Positions 23,211 through 35,303 of a stretch of 64,000 nt of DNA are shown here, piece by piece. Under the pieces are notes generated by a model. That model saw only the letters and a program-made list of their open reading frames with translations, was not told where the DNA came from and did not search any database. Numbering within the stretch: the stretch's first letter is position 1; every line of letters begins with the position of its first letter. This stretch comes from Datura wrightii (taxonomy: Eukaryota; Streptophyta; Magnoliopsida; Solanales; Solanaceae). The stretch covers positions 174,411,001 to 174,475,000 of the forward strand of contig JASDFA010000016.1 of assembly GCA_035772735.1 (NCBI GenBank), read 5' to 3'. The translations under genes and the position numbers were made by a program.

Positions 23211-24037
23211 ACCTTCTTCCCGACACCCAACCTATATCTATTCCTTCCTACAGAATGGCCCCAACTGAGATAAAAGAGTTAAAGGAACAACTGAAGGACC
23301 TATTAGATAAGGGTTTCATTTGACCGAGCAATTAAACAAAGTCACTATCAACAACAAGTATCCTCTACCCAGGATTGATGATTTATTTTACCAACTTCAA
23401 GGTGCCAAGTGTTTTTCGAAGATAGATCTCAGATCCAGATACCACCAGCTCAGGGTTCAGGAGAGCGACATCCCAAAGATTGCCTTCAGGATGCGGTATG
23501 GTCATTATGAGTTTGTACTCATGTCTTTTGGATTAACGAATGCTCCTGCATCTTTTATGGACTTGATGAACAAGGTGTTCAAACCATACCTGGATTTGTT
23601 CGTGATTGTGTTTATTAATGATATCCTGATATACTCTCAAAGCGAGGAGGAGCATGCCACTCATTTGAGAATGGTGCTACAGACTCTCAAGGATCGCAAA
23701 TTATATGCCAAATTCAGCAAATGTGAGTTTTGGTTAAACTCCGTGGCATTTTTGGGCTATGTGGTATCAAGTGAGGGTATAAAGGTGGACTCTCAAAAAA
23801 TAAAAACGGTAAAAAATTGGACTAGACTAGTGAATCCTTCAGATATCCGGGGCATTTTGGGTTTAGCCGGCTACTATCAGAGATTTGTGGAAGGTTTCTC
23901 ATCTATTGCAGCACCCTTGACCAAACTGACCCAAAAGAAGGTGAAATTCCAATGGCCAGATGCTTTTGAGATGAGCTACTCGAATCACCTCAGCACCGGT
24001 GTTAACCCTACCCAAGGGTACCGTTGGGTTCGTGGTG
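23211..24037 (+). pseudogene. Chromovirus P1 reverse transcriptase
   Basis: The enzyme is readable from MAPTEIKELKEQLKDLLDKG (about 23253) to LGLAGYYQRFVEGFSS. Around 23321-23335 roughly 75 bp present in P2 (about 29272-29346) are missing, which removes the KKDGS and CIDYRQLN segments. The catalytic box reads VFINDILIYS: the first Asp codon of the pair is AAT (23617-23619). Both defects should abolish polymerization. The remaining 241-residue frame (23320-24045) is otherwise open. Confidence 0.82.
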
Positions 24038-24537
24038 TATTTTGATGCTTCGAGGATCGTACTTGGGTGTGTATTGATGCAGCACAGAAAGATTATAACA
24101 TATGCCTCCAGATAGCTGAAAGTCCATGAGAAGAATTACCCGACCCATGATCTTGAATTGGTCGCGGTGGTATTCGCCTTGAAGACATGGAGACACTATT
24201 TGTACGGGGTCCACGTGGATGTGTTTACAGATCATAAGAGTCTACACAATATGTGTTTACCCAGAAGGATCTCAATCTTCAGCAAAGGATGTGGTTGGAG
24301 CTACTTAAGGATTATGACATGAGTGTTATTTATCATCCAGGAAAGGCTAATGTGGTAGCAGACACACTTTGTAGACTCTCGATGGAAAGTGTGTCTTATG
24401 TAGATGAGGGAAAGAAGGAGCTGATGAAAGACGTGCATCAACTTGCAAGGTTGGGAGTTCTGTTGGTTGACTCAACTGATGGCGGTATTATTGGAAATGG
24501 ATCTGAATCGTCCTTGGTAACTGATGTAAAAGCTTGA
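24038..24537 (+). pseudogene. Chromovirus P1 RNase H
   Basis: The RNase H start is recognisable as FDASRIVLGCVLMQHRK, and the middle as LKTWRHYLYGVHVDVFTDHKSL. A 2-base insertion at 24243-24250 (CTACACAATATG, against TTACAATATG in P2) shifts the frame. The end is GKANVVADTLCRLSMESVSYVDE. Confidence 0.75.
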
Positions 24538-25927
24538 ATGGATGAGGACCCAATTTTGGTAAAGATAAAGTAAGTCGTTCAAAATCAGAAGGTAGAGGTC
24601 TTCTCCAAAGGGGCAGATGGTGTGCTTCGATACCAGGGTCGCTTATGTATTCCGGATATTGGTGATTTGAGGAACTGTATGTTGCACGAGGCTCATGGAT
24701 CCAGGTATTTATCCATCCAGGTGCCACCAAGATGTACCGTGACTTACGGGAAGTCTATTGGTGGAAAAGCATGAAGAAGGACATAGCAAGTAAAGGTTAA
24801 GCATCAGAGACTGAGAGGTGTGCTTCAGGATATCAATATGCCTAATTAGAACTGGGAAGAAATCAATATGGAATTCATCACAGGGTTGCCTCGCACTCGA
24901 CGACAATATGACTCCATATGGGTTGTTGTAGATAGGTTGACCAAAGCCGCTCATTTTCTACCGGTCAAAACCACGGATTTGGTGGAGGATTATGCTAAAC
25001 TATACATCCGAGAGCTAGTTCAGTTACATGGAGTGCCCTTGTCCATCATATCAGACAGAGGTACCTAATTTACCTCTCAGTTTTGGAGGTTGTTTCAAAA
25101 GGGTCTAGGTACTCAGGTTAAGCTCAGCACAACATTTCAACCGCAAATGGATGGTCAAGTGGAGCAGACAATTTAGACTCTCGAGGACATGTTGAGAGCA
25201 TGCATGATAGACTTCATAGGTAGTTGGGATGATCAATTGCCTCTTATCGAGTTTACACACAATAACAGCTACCACTCCAGTATTTAAATGGCTCCGTTTG
25301 AGGCTCTCAATGAGCGGAGATGTAGATCACCTATTGGGTGTTTCGAAGTTGGTAAAGCTGCGATGATAGGGCCATATTCAGTCCATGAGGCTATGGAGAA
25401 GTTTCAACTCATATGGGACAGGTTGAAAATAGCTCAAAGTTGCCAAAAGTGCTATGCCGATGTAAGAACGAGAGAATTAGAATTCAAGGTAGATGATTGG
25501 GTGTTTCTGAAGGTGTCTCCCATGAAGGGAGTAATGCGGTTTGGAGAGAAAGGAAAACTCAGCCCGCGTTATGTTGTCCCTTATCGAGTTGTGAAAAGGG
25601 TTGGCAAGGTGGAATATGAATTGGAGTTTCCCTCAGAATTAGCTTCTGTTCATCCTGTATTTCATGTATTGCTCTTAAAGAAGTGTTTGGGTGATCCAAC
25701 TCTAGTTGTCCCGGTGGACAGTGTCGGTATGAAAGATAGCCTTAGTTATGGAGAGGTTCCGATGGAAATACTAGATCATCCAATTTGAAGGCTAAGAAAC
25801 AAGGAAGTAGCTTCAGTGAAAGTTTTATGGAGGAATCAACATGTTGAGGGGAGATACATGGGAAGCCAAGGCAAACATGATGGCTAGATACCCATATTTA
25901 TTCTCTACCGGCTCAGTTCCAGCTTGA
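24538..25927 (+). pseudogene. Chromovirus P1 integrase and chromodomain-like tail
   Basis: The zinc module is damaged: about 30 bases encoding the second Cys pair are absent near 24785 compared with P2 (30807-30840). The core 24868-25068 reads MEFITGLPRTRRQYDSIW and ISDRGT, then a TAA at 25066 where M1 has CAA. A TAG at 25174 stands in place of CAG within TIQTLEDML. The C-terminal half is open for 166 residues (25288-25788). The chromodomain-like tail RLRNKEVASVKVLWRNQHVEG ends in a shifted frame near 25860. Confidence 0.8.
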
Positions 25928-26173
25928 GGTATTAACTTTTGCCCTAAAACTCTAATTAGTTTTCATGTTCAGTTCACGTACCCCAGTTTCTTTCATATAT
26001 GTGGATGTGTATATGATTCATGAATTCAGTTCCGCCATTTAGTTTGAATTAGAGATAGTTATTCCATCAGTTTTCAGCTTGAATGATCAATATTTGAGTA
26101 TGATGATTGCATTTCTGTGCTTTTCTGTATGATTTTAAACATTCAAGGACAAATGTTCCGAAGGGGGAGATAT
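25928..26173 (+). mobile_element. P1 3' UTR and polypurine tract
   Basis: This is a non-coding spacer followed by the polypurine tract GAAGGGGGAGA at 26160-26170, which primes plus-strand DNA synthesis. The next LTR begins at 26174. Confidence 0.75.
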
Positions 26174-27144
26174 TGTAATACCCCGAAAGCCCAAAGATCA
26201 GACTCGGAAGTTGAAACGGAGAAAACTAAAAATCTGGCACCAGGTCACAAAACGACTGTGGGGAGGACCACGAGTCGTGAGGTGACTCTTAGTGAGGTAC
26301 TGGGATTGAATTAGAAGAATTGTTGAGGGGGTCACCAAAACTTGTCAGGTTAGCCGTGGACAAAGAAATTAAAAGGGGGAAAGGTGAGTGGCAATGCACT
26401 TGATGGATAGACCCCATGAGTCGTGGCCAGACACCACAATTCATTGGGTGGCTCGTGATCAACAGGTAATAAATGATCTGGGGTCGAGGCAGTGGGGATA
26501 ACGAGTGGTGACCATGAGTTGTGGTCACCGATAATGACTCATATGATGGCCCATTACGAGTTCCAGGTGAAATTTCTACAGTTACCTTGTGCCTTATGTT
26601 AGCTTATGATATTTATGATACGAGCATATTGTCCTTCTCTTATAATCATTTATGAGCTTTTACGTATTTTTAAATGTCTATATTACATACCTTTCATACT
26701 CGGTACATTCCACGTACTGACCGCATACTCTATGTTGTATCGTTTTATGATATAGGCTCTGATCTTCAAATTCAGCATCATTATTAGCTTGTCTCGGAGT
26801 TTAGCATCCAAATTGTTAGTGATTCTCATTCTCCGAGGACCAATTGATTCAAACATTGATGTTTCTTTTAGTTTTCAGTTTGTCGAATTAGTTGGGAATG
26901 TTGTCCCATCAACCCGTCTAATATGTTAGAGGCTTTCAAACTTTATGTAGTACTCAACTATTATGTATGTAGTATGTTCCGCTTACTAAGTTATGTTATG
27001 TTCATGCTTCTGCTATGTTGATATGTTTAGTATTCCATTTTAATTATATGGAGTTAGATGTATGCTTATTCCATAGGTAGAGTTGGAGTCTCTCGAGGCT
27101 TCTTGTCCCGTGTTACGATTCGGGTCTATGTTTGGGTTGTGACA
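26174..27144 (+). repeat. Shared middle LTR of P1 and P2, internally deleted
   Basis: The LTR starts TGTAATACCCCG and ends GTGACA. At 971 bp it lacks about 1.3 kb compared with the P2 LTR at 31954-34269; the breakpoint is near 26586, where the GC-rich tract (26230-26570) joins the distal part. It acts as the 3' LTR of P1 and, being followed by a primer-binding-like site and gag, as the 5' LTR of P2. Confidence 0.82.
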
Positions 27145-27147
27145 AAC

Positions 27148-27161
27148 TTGATTTCAGAGCC
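27148..27161 (+). promoter_or_regulatory. P2 primer-binding site, mutated
   Basis: TTGATTTCAGAGCC lies three bases after the LTR end. It matches the initiator tRNA-Met site TGGTATCAGAGCC with several changes, so priming would be weakened. Confidence 0.7.
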
Positions 27162-27353
27162 ATAGGTTTGAAGTGTCCTAGGGTTTCTGAAAGCCGCGTT
27201 CAGTAGAGTATTTTTCATGGGTGTAAAGAGCGCCACACTTATAACGAAGAGGCTACGAGATGTTTAGGAAATGTTTCCTTCTTTAATGGTCTATGTCACG
27301 CGATGAAAAGTCTCTCTATCCTTCTAATTTGTGCTATTCAGGATTCCAGAATC

Positions 27354-28589
27354 ATGGCTCCCCAAAGAATGAATAGTAGGAGGAATATTGATGGAGATGG
27401 CCATGAGGATGCAATGGTAATGGGCACCAGCAGGCCCCACCAGTTCAGGAGCACCAGGCACCGAGCAAATTGCCCATGTTGAGTTTTGGGCAGCTGTTCA
27501 GATGTTCGCGCAGGACTTGACCACTTAGGTCAATCAGCAGGCGATTGTGCATGCCCCACAAAATGGAAATGCAGCGGCAGCTCGAGTTAGGGACTTTTTG
27601 AGAATGAACCCGCCAGAGTTCCTCGGGTCAAAAGTAGATGAGGACTCGCATGAGTTTGTTAACGAGATTGTGAAGATAACCTAGGTCATAGGGGTGAATG
27701 GGGTTGAATGTGCAGAGTTGGTCTTGTATCAGCTGAAAGGGGTCGCACATATCTGGTTCCATCAATGGAGAGACAGTAGGGCCGTTGGAGCAGGCCCTAT
27801 CACTTGGGAGGAATTCCATGCGGCATTTCTAGATCGATTCTTCCCTTGGGAGATGAGGGAGTTAAAGGAAGTAGAATTCATGAATCTGAAGCAGGGGAGG
27901 ATGACGGTAGAGGAGTATGCTCTTGAGTTCACTCACTTGTCAAAGTATGCCCCAAAGTTAGTGGTTAATCAGAGGGCGCGGGTGAGCCGATTTGTTCATG
28001 GTGTGGCGGGCTCTTTGGACAAAGATTGCAGGACCGCTATGCTCCACAAGGACATGGATTTCCCTTGGATAGTGTTGTACACCCAATAGATAGAGGCAGC
28101 CCACGCGAGGGAGAGAGAGGCAAAAAGGGCCCGAACGAATAGCCATGAGTTTACTCATTAGAGATCCAGCGGTGGTCACCGCCCTCAATCCAGCAGAGTA
28201 GCTCCAACACACATCAGCTAGTGTTCCATCCAGACCCAAGGGTGATCAAGGAGCAGGGCTTCAGGATCGAGGACCAGAGGGGCATGCAGGTAGATCACAC
28301 CCTTCCAACCTGCGGGAAGTGCGGCAAGAGTCATGCTGGGAAGTGCTTGCTCATCTCAGATATTTGCTATGGGTTTGGTAGATCTGGCCACATGCGCTGA
28401 GCGTGTCCATTTGCTAGACAGGATGAAGATAGTGTCCATTTGCAAACTACCAGGTCAGCAGTAGCTCCAGCACGTTCAGCTCTACAAGGGGCATCTACTA
28501 GTAGGGGTGGCGAACATCGCCAAAATAGATTCTATGTCCTCGCCTCGCGTCAGGAGCAGGAGACTTCATCGGATATGGTTACTGGTATG
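27354..28589 (+). pseudogene. Chromovirus P2 gag
   Basis: The start is MAPQRMNSRRN at 27354, after which a frameshift occurs near 27410. The capsid core is open for 131 residues at 27694-28089 (VLYQLKGVAHIWFHQW, YALEFTHLSKYAPKLV, FVHGVAGSLDKDCRTAML). It ends with TAG at 28087, where M1 has CAG. Two zinc-knuckle-like motifs follow at about 28312-28410: CGKCGKSHAGKC and CYGFGRSGHMR then a stop. It shows what the interrupted P1 gag would have looked like. Confidence 0.78.
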
Positions 28590-29190
28590 TTACGTGTGTT
28601 TCACCTTGATGCTTATGCTTTGTTAGATCCAGGGCTACCTTGTCTTTTTTGACACCTTATATTGCTAGTAGCTTTGGAGTTAGTCCCAAAATTCTGTCAG
28701 AGCCATTTTCAGTTTCTACTCTTGTTGGGGATTCAGTTGTAGCTAGGTGGGTGTATAGAAGATGTTCGATCACTATATTTCATAAATTCACCTCCACATA
28801 CCTTGTAGAGTTACCCATGACTGACTTTGATATTATACTTGGCATGGATTGGTTGTATGAGTGTTATGCTTCTGTTAATTGTAGAACCCATGCGGTGGAG
28901 TTCCACTTTCTGGGTGAGTCAATCTTGGAGTGGAAGAGTAGTTCGGCCGTGCCTGTAAGTCATTTTATTTTCTATCTTAAGGCCGGGAAGATGATTGCCA
29001 AGGGTTGTATATATCATCTAGTTAGGGTTAAGGATGTTGACTTCGAGACCCCGACTCTCCAGTTAGTTTTGATAGTGCGTGAGTACCCAGATGTATTCCC
29101 TGATGATTTACCAGGTGTTCCTCCCGAGAAAGAGATTGATTTTGGTATCGACCTTCTTCCCGACACGTAGCCTATATCTATCCCTCCTTA
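28590..29190 (+). pseudogene. Chromovirus P2 protease
   Basis: The domain begins MLRVFHLDAYALLDPG; one base is missing just after the active-site region (about 28632), so the frame shifts to 28640-29170. The second frame is 176 residues long and contains LGMDWLYECYASVNCRT and the linker to RT. TAG at 29168 replaces the CAA/CAG codon found in P1 (CAA). Confidence 0.75.
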
Positions 29191-29845
29191 TAGAATGGCT
29201 CCAGCTAAGCTAAAAGAGTTGAAGTAGCAGTTGAAGAACCTGTTAGATAAGGGTTTCATCAAACCAAGCAAGTCTCCATGGGGTGAAACAGTCTTATTTG
29301 TCGGAAAGAAGGATGGTTCCCTTCGGATGTGCATTGATTATCGGCAATTGAACAAAGTCACTACCAAGAATAGGTACCCTCTGCCCAAGATTGATGATTT
29401 ATTTGATTAGCTTCAGGGTGCCAAGTACTTTTCAAAGACAGACCTCAGATTCGGGTACCATCGACTCAGAGTTCGGGAGAGCGATATCCCGAAGACAGCC
29501 TTCAAGACGTGGTATGGTTATTATGAGTTTGTAGTTATATCTTTTGGACTAACGAATGCTCCTGCAGCTTTTATGGACTTGATGAATAGGGTGTTCAAGC
29601 CATACCTGGATATGTTCGTGATTGTGTTTATTAATGACATCTTGATATACTTTTGAAGCGAGGAGGAGCATGCCGCTCATTTGAGTGTGGTGCTATAGAC
29701 TCTCAAGGATTGCCAATTATATGCTAAGTTTAGCAAGTGTGAGTTTTGGTTGAACTTAGTGTCGTTTTTGGGCCATGTGGTATCAAGTGAGGGCATATAG
29801 GTGGACTCTTAGAAAATAGAAGCGGAGAAGTATTGGCTTAGACCG
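29191..29845 (+). pseudogene. Chromovirus P2 reverse transcriptase
   Basis: All major blocks are readable in one frame with stops: KGFIKPSKSPWG, KKDGSLRMCIDYRQLNKVT, KTDLRFGYHRLRV, and the catalytic box VFINDILIYF. The first catalytic Asp codon is AAT (29633-29635), the same change as in P1. Stops at 29408 and 29696 stand where M1 or P1 has CAA or CAG. Confidence 0.8.
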
Positions 29846-30410
29846 GTGAATCCTTCAGATATTCAGAGCTTCTTAGGTTTAGCTAGCTATTATCGAAGGT
29901 TTGTTGAAGGTTTCTCATCGATTGCAATACCTTTGACCAAATTGACCCAGAAGAAGGTGAAATTTCATTGGTCGGAGGCTTGTGAGAAGAGCTTCCAAGA
30001 GTTGAAGACTCGACTTACCTCATCATTGGTGTTGACCCTACCCGAGGGTACCGATGGGTTCATAGTATATTGTTATGCTTCAAGGATTGGACTTGGGTGT
30101 GTATTGATGCAGCACGGGAAGGTTATAGCATATTCCTCTAGATAGCTAAAAGTTCACGACAAGAATTACCCGACCCATGATCTTGAATTGGCCGCAGTAG
30201 TATTCGCCTTGAAGATGTGGCGACATTATTTGTACGGGGTCTACATGGATGTGTTTACAGACCATAAGAGTTTACAATATGTGTTTACTCAGAAGGATCT
30301 CAATTTTCGGCAAAAGAGGTGGTTGGAGCTACTCAAGGACTATGATATGAGTGTTCTTTACCATCGGGGTAAGGCCAACATAGTAACCGATGCACTTAGT
30401 AGGCTCTCTA
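29846..30410 (+). pseudogene. Chromovirus P2 RT thumb/connection and RNase H
   Basis: The open pieces 29846-30145 and 30188-30547 encode the connection (LGLASYYRRFVEGFSSIAI) and RNase H (SRIGLGCVLMQHGKVIA, AVVFALKMWRHYLYGVYMDV, DHKSLQYVFTQKDL). They are separated by TAG at 30143, which is CAG in M1. Apart from that stop, the domain is nearly complete. Confidence 0.78.
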
Positions 30411-31708
30411 TGGAGAGTGTGTTCCATGTGGATGTGGGGAAGAAGGAGCTGGTGAATGATGTGCATCGACTCGCAAGGTTGGGAGTTAGGTTGGACCGAT
30501 TGCGGTGTTTTGATTCAGAACGGATCAGAATCGTCCTTGGTGACTGATGTAAAAGCTAGGAAAGATAAGGACCCGATTTTGGTAAAGTTAAAGGAAGCCA
30601 TTCAAAATCAGAAGGTGGAGCTCTTATCCAAAGGGAAGATGGTGTGCATCGGTACCAGGGTCGTCTATGTGTTCCGGATGTTGGTGAATTGAGGAGCCAA
30701 ATGTTACACGAGGCCCATGGATCAAAGTATTCTATCTATCCAGGTGCCACCAATATGTACCATGACTTAAGAGTAGTCTGTTGGTGGAATGGCATGAAGA
30801 AGGAAATTGCAGAATTTGTAGCAAAGTGTCCGTATTGTCAGCAAGTAAAGGTTGAGCATTAGAGGTCGGGAGGCATGCTTTAGGATATCGGTATCCTACT
30901 TGGAAGTGGAAAGAGATCAACATGGACTTCGTCATAGGTTTCCTCACACTCATCGACAATATGACTCCATTTAGGTTATGGTAGATAGGTTGACCAAGGC
31001 CGCTCATTTTCTACCGGTCAAAACCACGGATTTGGCAAAGAATTATGCCAAACTATATATCCGAGAGCTATTCTGATTGCATGGAGCTCTCTATGGGCGG
31101 AGGTGTAGGTCGCCCATTGGATGGTTTAAGGTTTGCGAAGCGGCAGTGATAAGACCAGATTTGGTTCATGAGACTATGGAAAAGGTTCAATTGATAAGGT
31201 ACAGGCTGAAACCGCCCGAAGTCTCCAAAAGTCCTATGCCGATGTGAGAAGGAGAGAATTAGAATTTGAAGTCGATGATTGGGTATTTCTGAAGGTGTCT
31301 CCCATGAAGGGGGTGACGAGGTTCAGAAGGAAGGGGAAGCTTAGTCCCCTCTATGTCGGTCCGTAAAGGATAGTGAGATGTGTTGGAGAGGTGGCCTATG
31401 AGTTGGAATTTCCCTCAAAATTAGCTTCTATGCAACCTGTTTTTCATGTATCTCTCTTGAAGAAATGTTTGGGTGATCTAGCTCTAGTCATCCTGGTGGA
31501 CAGTGTTAGCATGAAAGACAGCCTCAGTTATGAGGAGGTTCCAATAGAAATACTGGATCGTCAAGTTCGAAGGCTAAGGAACAAAGAAGTAGCTTCAATC
31601 AAAGTGTTATGGAGGAATCAGCATGTTGAGGGAGCTATGTGGGAAGATGAAGTGGATATGATGGCTAGATACCCACATTTATTCTCTACCGGCTCAATCC
31701 CAACTTGA
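30411..31708 (+). pseudogene. Chromovirus P2 integrase and chromodomain-like tail
   Basis: The zinc-binding module is intact in 30644-30862 (HGSKYSIYPGATNMYHDLR, KCPYCQQ), ending with TAG at 30860 in place of CAG. The core is internally deleted at about 31080: TTGCATGGAG is joined to CTCTCTATGGGCGG, which removes the second Asp and the Glu of the D,D-E triad. The final frame 31373-31708 holds VFHVSLLKKCLGD and an almost perfect chromodomain-like tail (RRLRNKEVASIKVLWRNQHV, EGAMWEDEVDMMARYPHLF). Confidence 0.8.
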
Positions 31709-31953
31709 GGTGTCAGTTTTTGCCCTAAAAACTCTATTTAGTTTTCATGTTCAGTTCATGTGTTCAAGTTTCTTTTATGTATATGGATGCGTATATGAAT
31801 CATGAATTCAGTTCAGCTATGTAGTTTGAATCGGGGATAGTCATTCCATCAGTTTTCGGTTTAAATGATCAGTATTTGAGTATAATAATTGCATGTCTCT
31901 ATTTTCTGTATGTTTTCTCACGCTCGAGGAAGAATGTTCCCAAGGGGGAGATA
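31709..31953 (+). mobile_element. P2 3' UTR and polypurine tract
   Basis: A non-coding spacer ends in AAGGGGGAG at 31942-31950, the plus-strand primer tract, immediately before the LTR at 31954. Confidence 0.75.
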
Positions 31954-34269
31954 TGTTAATACCTCGGAAGTGCCTAAGAATTGACATGGGATTTAAAAAG
32001 GGAAGATGGTTGAAATTGGAAAAATCCCACAGAATGGACGACCCAATGGATCGTTGGTCCAACCAACGACCTGTGGGAAGCAGCTGTGGGAAGGTGTGGT
32101 CTGGTAACAGTGGGTAATGACGGGTGAAGTAACGACCAATTATTTGATACAATGAGTCGTTACTATGAGTCATGGTGAGAACTAGTCTTCAGCTTTAGGG
32201 GAGTAACAGGTCATCCCACGACCCGTCGCGAGAAGTAACGGGTAGTGGTCACCAGTCGTGGAATAGGATATCAATATTTTTCCAGTCTACGGAAGCTAAC
32301 TACGACTCGTTGCAAGAAGTAATGACTCGTGGTGAGGATCGTGGGAAGGACTATACAGGACCTAGAAGGAGGAAACAATGGACGACATAATGACCAGTTG
32401 TCTGAAAGGATGACTCGTCCTATCGAGTCGTGGTGACGAATCTGAGATCAGGAGGCTTGGCAGTAGAGGACAGATGGATACCACGAGTAGTGGTATCCTC
32501 TAACGATCCGTTAGTTCGGTTGTTGGTTCACCTAGTGTAGATTTTTCAGGGATTTCATTAAGGGCATATTCGTCATTCCTAAGTCCTAGGGTCCTAAGCT
32601 ACGTCATTTAAGGCTCGAATATCAGTGTTTATTGGGGGTAAAACCCACCCTAGGCTTATTCATTCTCATGCATGCAAAGTTAAAGGTTTGAGGAGGTGAT
32701 CAAGCTTGTCTTCAAAGTTTTCTTCATTAATTTCCATTGGGCTTTCAAGGAGTGGTGAGATTTGATTTTTCCCAGGTATGTAAGGTTATGAATGGGTGAA
32801 TCCTTTCACACCCATACCCAATCTCTTTTAATTCATGAAATTTCTATCTAAATTCTATGGGGGTTTTACCCAATGCATGAAAATTCAATTTCTCTATATG
32901 TGCTTGATCTAATTGAGTTATTATTATTGAATTACAAATTATAGGCATGTTTATATTGTTTTTCATTAAAATCATGTTTTATGTTTTATAAATTAAATTG
33001 CCCATTTACGAAAAGTTCATGAAAGCCAAAGTTTATGATGAATGTTCGAGTATTATGAATTATTGATGATGGAAAGCATGTTCTCAAGTTACCCATGTTT
33101 ATAAGCATGTTTTCGAATGAAGTGAGTATTGTCAACACATGTTAAAGTATTGGAAAATGCACACATGTTCAAGAATGATTTACGATTTATGAAGGGATCT
33201 CATGATTTATCGATTTATGATGTTGGACAACTAAAGGGCCTTTTATTCTTCTCTAATCATGTTTTAATGGGGATCAATGATGATAAATGTTTATTTGGCC
33301 ATGAATCTTAATGAATGATGTTATTGATTTACATATGAGCCTAATGTGTATGTTTTTGAGAGTCGTGTCTAGCACCGAGCAGCCCGGCATTCAAAAGACT
33401 ACGTCGATGTCTCATAACCATATGCCACCGTGGATTTGTAATGATACATTATAATTATAATGATCCCCTCTTTCGTGATATCACATAATGCACGTCCCTC
33501 GCCTGGCAAGCCAGGGGCGACTCTGCCCTTGAGTGAGATAATTGGGGCATCATGTAAGGCTCTACCATGATGGTGTCAGTTATGATGAGTCCTCCCATTG
33601 TTCCATATATTTTATGCATTGTTATGTTTATGTTATATGGCTCAAGTGATGATTTAATGAAGTTTCTCTTATGACTATGATAATGAATGGCTTACAAATG
33701 ATTTGAAAACCTTGAGCCTTATGTTATCTATGATATTTATGATACGAGCATATTGTCATTCTCTTATGATCATTTATGAGATTTTACGTATTTCTAAATG
33801 TCCATTTTACTTACCTTGCATATTCGGTACATTCCACGTACTGACCGCATAATCTATGTTGTATTGTTTTATGATACAGGCCCTGATCTTCAGATCCAGC
33901 ATCGTCGTTAGCTTGTCTCAGAGTTTAGCATCTAGATTGTTGGTAAGTCCTCATTCTCTGAGGACCAATTGATTCAAATATTGATATTTCTTTTAGTTTT
34001 CAGTTTGTCAGATTAGTTGGGGATGTTGTCCCATCAACCCATCTGATACGTTAGAGGCTTTCAGACTTTATGTAGTACTCAATTGTTATGTATGTAGTTT
34101 GTTCCGCTTACTAAGTTATGTTATGTTCATGCTTCCGCTATGTCGATATGTTAAGCATTCCATTTTAATGATATGGAGCTAGATGTATGATTATGCCATG
34201 GATAGACTTGGAGTCTCTCGGGGCTACTTATCCCGTGTTACGATCCGTGTCTATTTTCGGGTCATGACA
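31954..34269 (+). repeat. P2 3' LTR, full length
   Basis: This 2,316-bp LTR starts TGTTAATACCTCGG and ends CATGACA. A GC-rich word tract lies at about 32030-32540 (ACCCGTCGCGAG, TACGACTCGTTG, CGAGTCGTGGTG). The distal region contains ACATTCCACGTACTGACCGC (33828-33847), conserved in every LTR of this family. The LTR interrupts an integrase gene at 34270, with AACTC as the right flank. Confidence 0.85.
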
Positions 34270-35080
34270 AACTCACACTTTTGGAAGTCCATTCATAAGG
34301 GACTTGGAACTCAGGTTAAGCTCAGCACAGCTTTTCACCCACAGATAAATGGTCAGGCTGAGCAGACCATTCAGACTTTAGAGGATATGTTGAGGGCTTG
34401 TATGATGATTTCAAGGGAGTTGGGATGATCACCTACCTCTCATCAAGTTTGGATATAACAACAGTTACCACTCCAGCATCCAGATGACCCCGTTTGAGCC
34501 ACTTTAAGGTAGGAGGTGTAGGCCTCCTATTGGTGAAACTACCTTGATAGGGCCTGACTCAGTTCATGAGGCTATTGAGAAAGTTTAACTTATCAGAGAA
34601 GGGTTGAAAATAGCTCAAAGTCACCAAAAATTATATGCGGATGTGAGGAGAAGAGAGCTGGAGTTTGCTGTATATCTAAAAATTTCACCTGTGAAAGGGG
34701 TGATGAGGTTTGGGAAGCAAGGGAAGTTTAGTCCTAGATATGTTACCTTACAAGATTCTAAGGCGTATTGGCAATGTGGCCTGTGAGATGGACTTGCCTG
34801 CAGAGTTAGCATCGGCCCATCCAGTTTTTCATGTGTCTCTATTAAAGAAATACATTGGTGATCCGATCTTAGTTGTGCCTCTAGAGAGTGTTGGCATAAA
34901 GGCTAGCCTCTCTTACAAAGAGGTCCCCATTGAGATCCTTGACTGTCAGGTTCGTAAGTTGAGGAATAAAGAGGTCACCTCAGTAAAAGTTCATTAGAGG
35001 AACCATCTTGTAGAGGAAGCTACGTGGGAAGACGAAGTAGATGTAGCTCAGCTTCAACATCAGGTACTAGTTCTTCCTTA
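34270..35080 (+). pseudogene. Chromovirus P3 integrase C-terminal fragment
   Basis: The sequence begins in the middle of integrase (HFWKSIHKGLGTQVKLSTAF, HPQINGQAEQTIQTLEDML), which includes the region around the catalytic Glu. It runs through a frameshifted GPY-like segment to a chromodomain-like tail (RKLRNKEVTSVKVH, stop, RNHLVEEATWEDEVDVAQ). The upstream part of P3 is not in the window because the P1/P2 array is inserted here. Stops and shifts make it non-functional. Confidence 0.78.
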
Positions 35081-35303
35081 GCACTCTACTCAACCTCGTG
35101 TTAGATTCATAATTTTCAGTTCTAATCGTGTCTTAGTATGCATCCTTGTTGCATGGTTCAGTTCAGTCATGTATCTCAACTTGGAGTCAGTCACTCCATC
35201 AGTATTCAGTGTTTAGCATTCAGTATTAGGGTTATAGCTCTTTCCTTATTCTTTTAGCTTTATTAATCTTCATTCAAGGATGAATGATCCCAAGGGGAGA
35301 TAA
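35081..35303 (+). mobile_element. P3 3' UTR and polypurine tract
   Basis: A non-coding spacer ends in CAAGGGGAGA at 35291-35300, followed by the LTR start TGTAATTCC at 35304. Confidence 0.7.
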
